From positions 1 through 8,599 of the forward strand of contig CAAEBS010000143.1 in assembly GCA_900754175.1 (NCBI GenBank): a stretch of 8,599 bases of DNA, written 5' to 3'. The notes under the pieces are model-generated. The model was not told the DNA's origin, ran no database searches, and saw only the letters and a program-made list of their open reading frames with translations. This document shows positions 6,095-8,599 of this stretch, piece after piece (the first letter of the stretch is position 1; every line of letters starts with the position of its first letter). Both the position numbers and the translations under genes were made by a program. The DNA comes from Clostridia bacterium (GTDB taxonomy: Bacteria; Bacillota; Clostridia; Oscillospirales; CAG-272).

Positions 6095-6613
6095 ATGTCG
6101 GAAAATACAAAAAACGCACCCGGCAAAAAAGCGTGGATCCTTCTGGCTTTGGCGGCGGTGCTTGGCGCCTGTCTCCTTTTATGGGGGAGCCTTGCCGGCG
6201 GGCAGAAAAAAAGCAACAGTGAGGAAAAGCAGGAGCAGGAGGGGGCGCCGGATGTGCAGTCCTATGCGCTTGACTGCGAGACGCAGATCCGCCAGCTTTG
6301 CACGGCGGTGACCGGAAGCGATTCGGTCAAGGTGACGGTCACGCTCAAGGGGGGCTACCGGACGTTGTATGCCACGGATTCTCAGGCGGCGTCGTCCGGC
6401 GGTTTCAAGAGTGAAATGGTGCTTGTCGGGAGCGGAAGTGCGCAGAAGGCGGTGGCGGTGGGATACGAGAACCCCGAGATCGCCGGCGTGGGGATCGTAT
6501 GCTGTGGCGGAGAGGACCCCGCAACGGCGCAAAAGCTGATCTCGCTGGTGTCGGCGGCGTTTCATATCAGCAGTAACAAAATATTTGTGTGCGGATTGCC
6601 GGTCGGGTCATAA
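6095..6613 (+). CDS. spoIIIAG: Stage III sporulation protein AG, ring-forming channel protein
   Basis: The product is 172 aa, shorter than Bacillus SpoIIIAG (about 229) but normal for clostridial forms. ATG 6095 is the only sensible start, with an in-frame stop at 6083. However, the nearest Shine-Dalgarno, AAAGGAG (6072-6078), lies 16 nt upstream, which is unusually far. The protein has a basic N-terminus, a membrane helix at about 13-33, a charged linker (38-52) and an extracytoplasmic ring-building-motif domain with VKVTVTLKGGYRTLYATD (78-95) and GVGIVCCGGEDPATAQKLIS (131-150). The final strand is NKIFVCGL. The stretch at about 86-127 corresponds to the insertion that forms the beta-triangle in the Bacillus ring. 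It forms a large ring in the intermembrane space. The TAA stop codon lies inside the -35 of a second SigE-like promoter. Confidence 0.93.
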   Translation: MSENTKNAPGKKAWILLALAAVLGACLLLWGSLAGGQKKSNSEEKQEQEGAPDVQSYALDCETQIRQLCTAVTGSDSVKVTVTLKGGYRTLYATDSQAASSGGFKSEMVLVGSGSAQKAVAVGYENPEIAGVGIVCCGGEDPATAQKLISLVSAAFHISSNKIFVCGLPVGS

Positions 6614-6636
6614 AGCGCCGGTCGGATCCATATATA
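6608..6636 (+). promoter_or_regulatory. Internal SigE-like promoter before spoIIIAH
   Basis: TCATAAA (6608-6614) is followed by exactly 14 nt and CATATATA (6629-6636). The -35 heptamer, the spacer length and the first five -10 bases (CATAT) are identical to the promoter before spoIIIAA. The -35 overlaps the spoIIIAG stop codon. Transcription would start near 6643, upstream of the strong Shine-Dalgarno of spoIIIAH. The last base of the -10 deviates from the consensus T. Confidence 0.5.
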
Positions 6637-6668
6637 TGTAGTGCAGAAAAAAATCGGAGGAGTTTGCT

Positions 6669-7235
6669 ATGAAATTTGAAAATGCAAAAGAAAAATTCAA
6701 AAATTTTTGCCGGAAGGTCGGCAAGCGGAATTTCATTATCATCGGCGCCGTTGTACTGATTGCGGCGGCAGTGGCGATCAACCTGGTCATCTTTTCCAGA
6801 GAGCGGAGCAAGGGCTTTGACTATGACAAGAGTGCGGGCATGGAGGTCAGCGGCACCACCGCAGGCACCACCGACACCGCATCGGCTGTGGATTCCTATT
6901 TTGCCAGCGTGCAGTTGAGCCGTCAGAGAACCCGTGACGAGGCAATGGAAGTCCTGCAGGCAGTAGTGGACAACAGCGCATCCACCACCACTGCAAAGAA
7001 CGAAGCTCTGGCAGAGATCAACAAAATGGCAAAGATCATGGACACCGAGGCGAACATTGAGTCGCTTATCCGTGCCAAAGGCTTTACCGAGTGTGTTGCC
7101 GTTATCAACGGTGACAGCGCCAGCATCGTGGTCAGAAGCGACGGACTGATTGCGTCCGAGATCTCCCAGATCAACGAAATTGTGTATGAGCAGGCGGGAA
7201 TTCAGCCGATCAACATCAAAATTATCGAGCGGTAA
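6669..7235 (+). CDS. spoIIIAH: Stage III sporulation protein AH, SpoIIQ-binding channel protein
   Basis: The product is 188 aa. The ATG is preceded by a near-perfect Shine-Dalgarno, GGAGGAG (6656-6662), 6 nt upstream. A basic N-terminus is followed by a single membrane helix (about residues 21-42) and a Thr/Ser/Gly-rich linker. The conserved YscJ/FliF-like ring domain follows, including DSYFASVQLSRQRTRDEAME (75-94), ANIESLIRAKGFTECVAVIN (128-147) and QAGIQPINIKI (175-185). By family knowledge, SpoIIIAH in the mother-cell membrane interlocks with SpoIIQ from the forespore to bridge the two membranes. It is the best conserved protein of the set here, and its codons are somewhat less GC-biased than those of spoIIIAA-AE. 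It can be transcribed with the operon or from the internal promoter at 6608-6636. Confidence 0.96.
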   Translation: MKFENAKEKFKNFCRKVGKRNFIIIGAVVLIAAAVAINLVIFSRERSKGFDYDKSAGMEVSGTTAGTTDTASAVDSYFASVQLSRQRTRDEAMEVLQAVVDNSASTTTAKNEALAEINKMAKIMDTEANIESLIRAKGFTECVAVINGDSASIVVRSDGLIASEISQINEIVYEQAGIQPINIKIIER

Positions 7236-7301
7236 AGCACCGTTTTGCCTTTTGCAACATATGCTGTACTGCAAAGGAATATTTGTGCAGGAGGCAAAGC
7301 T

Positions 7302-8360
7302 ATGAAAACAAGCAAGCAGGAGCGGCAGGCGGAAAATGCCCATTTTGCCGCCGCCAACAGCGGGGGAGGCTTTGTAAGCTTCTATCCGGAGCTGTTTGAC
7401 GCCGGAAAGATCAGGCGTCGGTACATCATCAAAGGCGGACCGGGGACCGGAAAAAGCAGTTTTATGCGCACCGTGGCGGATTATGCCGGGGCGTGCGGCA
7501 GGGATGTGAGCCTGTATTACTGCTCATCCGACCCGGATTCGCTGGACGCTGTCGTGATCGACGGGGAGATCGTGGTGGCGGACGGAACGGCGCCGCACAC
7601 GATGGATGCGGAGATTCCCGGTGCCCGGGATGAGATCGTCAATCTTGGCGTTTTCTGGGACGGGGAAAAGCTGGCGGAGCAGTACAATGAGATCACGGCG
7701 CTTGGGGCGCTGAAAAGCGGATGTTATCGCCGTGCGTACCGCTATTTGTCCGGCTGCCAGAATCTCCGGGAGATCCAACGGGACCTGACGGCGCCTGCAC
7801 TGCGCATGACAAAGCTTAACCATGCGGTACAGCGGATTCTGCGGGAGATTCCGTCTGGCGACGGTTTCTGCCTGACGCCGGGGTTTTGTGATTCGATCGG
7901 AATGAAGGGCAGAGTGCGCCTGGATACCGAGGAGCGCCGGGCGAAAAAGTTGTTTGTGTCAGAAGATCATTACCATATAGCGCCCGTTTTTTTGTCTGCC
8001 ATTCTGGCGGGAGCGGCAGAAAAGGGACTGCGGGTCCGGGTCTGCTACGATCCGCTTCATCCGGAAGATCCGGAAAGCGTGTATCTGGAGGAAAGCGGGA
8101 TCTGCTTTGTGATTGGCGGGGCAGAGGAGCAGGCGACTTTGACCGGGCGGAAAGACGATACGGTGAGGGTCAATATGAAGCGCTTTGCCGACGCCGATCT
8201 TCTCCGCACGATACGGAGCGAGTACCGGAGTGCCGGCAGGCTGTATGACGCCCTGCTCGGTTCCGCTACCGACGCTCTGAAACAGGCGGGCGAGTATCAC
8301 TTCCGTCTGGAAAAAATTTTTCCCCGTGCCCCTTTCAAAAGACTTTGGAACAAGGGGTAG
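7302..8360 (+). CDS. P-loop NTPase of PRK06851-like family with degenerate second half
   Basis: The product is 352 aa from ATG 7302, which has AGGAGG (7289-7294) 7 nt upstream; an earlier in-frame start at 7245 lacks support. The Walker A motif is GGPGTGKS at residues 45-52 (K51), followed by YYCSSDPDSLDAVVI (72-86) and DGTAPHTMDAEIPGARDEIV (94-113), then NLGVFWDG (114-121). These blocks are typical of PRK06851-type proteins as I remember them, which carry two tandem P-loop domains. The second half repeats the scheme (GDGFCLTPGF at 186-195; VCYDPLHPEDPESVYL at 247-262, matching CSSDPDSLDAVV), but where the second P-loop should be it reads KKLFVSEDHYHIAPVF (215-230). The second site therefore appears lost. 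Substrate and role are unknown. It starts 66 nt after spoIIIAH on the same strand with no terminator between, so it is probably co-transcribed and made during sporulation. Confidence 0.85.
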   Translation: MKTSKQERQAENAHFAAANSGGGFVSFYPELFDAGKIRRRYIIKGGPGTGKSSFMRTVADYAGACGRDVSLYYCSSDPDSLDAVVIDGEIVVADGTAPHTMDAEIPGARDEIVNLGVFWDGEKLAEQYNEITALGALKSGCYRRAYRYLSGCQNLREIQRDLTAPALRMTKLNHAVQRILREIPSGDGFCLTPGFCDSIGMKGRVRLDTEERRAKKLFVSEDHYHIAPVFLSAILAGAAEKGLRVRVCYDPLHPEDPESVYLEESGICFVIGGAEEQATLTGRKDDTVRVNMKRFADADLLRTIRSEYRSAGRLYDALLGSATDALKQAGEYHFRLEKIFPRAPFKRLWNKG

Positions 8361-8427
8361 GGAGTATGCTGACCCAGAGTTTTACCGTTGCGGAAGTTGG
8401 TGGAAAGGGTTTGTGCGCTCGACGATT

Positions 8428-8493
8428 GGAGATCCCGACCTGCGGTCGCCCTGCGGGTTCGACTCCGGGCTTTGCCCTCCGCTCAGGATGACA
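8428..8493. repeat. Probable dispersed intergenic repeat with three mini-hairpins
   Basis: The stretch from GGAGATCCC to CTCAGGATGACAC holds three consecutive triloop hairpins: GACC-TGC-GGTC (8437-8447), CCC-TGC-GGG (8449-8457) and GGGC-TTT-GCCC (8467-8477). The closing words (CCGCTCAGGATGACA) and the opening GGAGATC resemble, from memory, short repeats scattered between genes in many gut Clostridia. Only one copy is in this window, so its repeated nature is inferred. Apart from this element and the terminators, I see no gene in 8361-8599. Confidence 0.5.
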
Positions 8494-8528
8494 CAATGGG
8501 GAGAGGTTGGCAAAGAAAGTTAGAATTT

Positions 8529-8555
8529 ACGCTGGATTACCGGCGTTATTTTTTT
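8529..8555 (+). terminator. Intrinsic terminator downstream of the spoIIIA-NTPase transcript
   Basis: ACGCTGG (8529-8535) pairs with CCGGCGT (8540-8546) around a 4-nt loop, with one G-T wobble. It is followed by TATTTTTTT (8547-8555). It lies about 170 nt after the stop of the P-loop protein and is the first convincing + strand terminator after spoIIIAA, so it probably ends the whole operon. Confidence 0.75.
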
Positions 8556-8570
8556 AGCTTCAAAGTTAAT

Positions 8571-8597
8571 AAAAAAGCCTTCTCCTGTGGGAGAAGG
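8571..8597 (-). terminator. Terminator hairpin for a leftward gene beyond the window (possibly bidirectional)
   Basis: CCTTCTCC (8578-8585) pairs perfectly with GGAGAAGG (8590-8597) around TGTG. Read on the minus strand, the stem is followed by a GC pair and TTTTTT (complement of 8571-8576), a good terminator for a gene converging from the right. The + strand sequence after the stem is cut off at the window end. Confidence 0.65.
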
Positions 8598-8599
8598 GG

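Noticed and set aside
7258..7265. CATATGCT as a SigE/SigK -10 before the P-loop gene
   Set aside because: No matching -35 lies at the 14-nt spacing (7237-7243 reads GCACCGT), and the SigK form would need TA at its end. It is left as a chance match.
8449..8470. GGGTTCGACTCC resembling a tRNA T-arm
   Set aside because: The adjacent bases do not form a 5-bp T stem, and no acceptor, D-arm or anticodon arm can be drawn around it. It is part of the repeat.
8326..8523. 65-codon open frame overlapping the end of the P-loop gene
   Set aside because: It runs through the tail of the NTPase gene in another frame and then through the hairpin-rich repeat. It has no ribosome site and no recognisable protein features.

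Overview
The window carries a complete spoIIIA operon (spoIIIAA to spoIIIAH, eight genes in the canonical order, all on the + strand, about 2188-7235). It encodes the mother-cell side of the SpoIIIA-SpoIIQ channel, or 'feeding tube', of endospore formation. The organism is therefore an endospore-forming Firmicute. The short clostridial-type SpoIIIAG, the SpoIIIAH sequence and the GC-rich codon use suggest class Clostridia, perhaps a Ruminococcaceae/Oscillospirales lineage. That placement is an inference from memory of the families, not a database result.

Layout. Positions 1-85 hold a possible terminator of an off-window gene and a strong terminator for the minus-strand gene at 86-1816. That gene encodes a single-pass membrane protein with a large, probably beta-propeller-like extracytoplasmic domain of unknown function. 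The divergent intergenic region 1829-2187 holds an extended -10 promoter for the minus-strand gene, a nested palindrome, four TGTCGYA heptamers, a perfect 14-bp inverted repeat and a SigE-like promoter just before spoIIIAA. The genes spoIIIAA-AF are tightly packed, and AA and AB overlap by 71 nt. AT-richer DNA covers the end of AF and the AF-AG gap. A second SigE-like promoter, with the same -35 heptamer and the same 14-nt spacer as the first, overlaps the spoIIIAG stop codon and would drive spoIIIAH. After spoIIIAH comes a P-loop NTPase (7302-8360) resembling the PRK06851 family. Its second, duplicated half appears to have lost its P-loop. The tail, 8361-8599, contains a probable dispersed repeat, a + strand terminator and a second terminator hairpin facing the other way.

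How it works together. By family knowledge, SpoIIIAA is the cytoplasmic ATPase. SpoIIIAB, AC, AD and AE are the membrane-embedded part. SpoIIIAF, AG and AH carry ring-forming domains in the intermembrane space, where AH pairs with forespore SpoIIQ (not in this window). The system as such is well described. What deserves a second look is local: the promoter architecture, the inverted repeats before the operon, the long AA/AB overlap, and the half-degenerate tandem P-loop protein appended to the operon.
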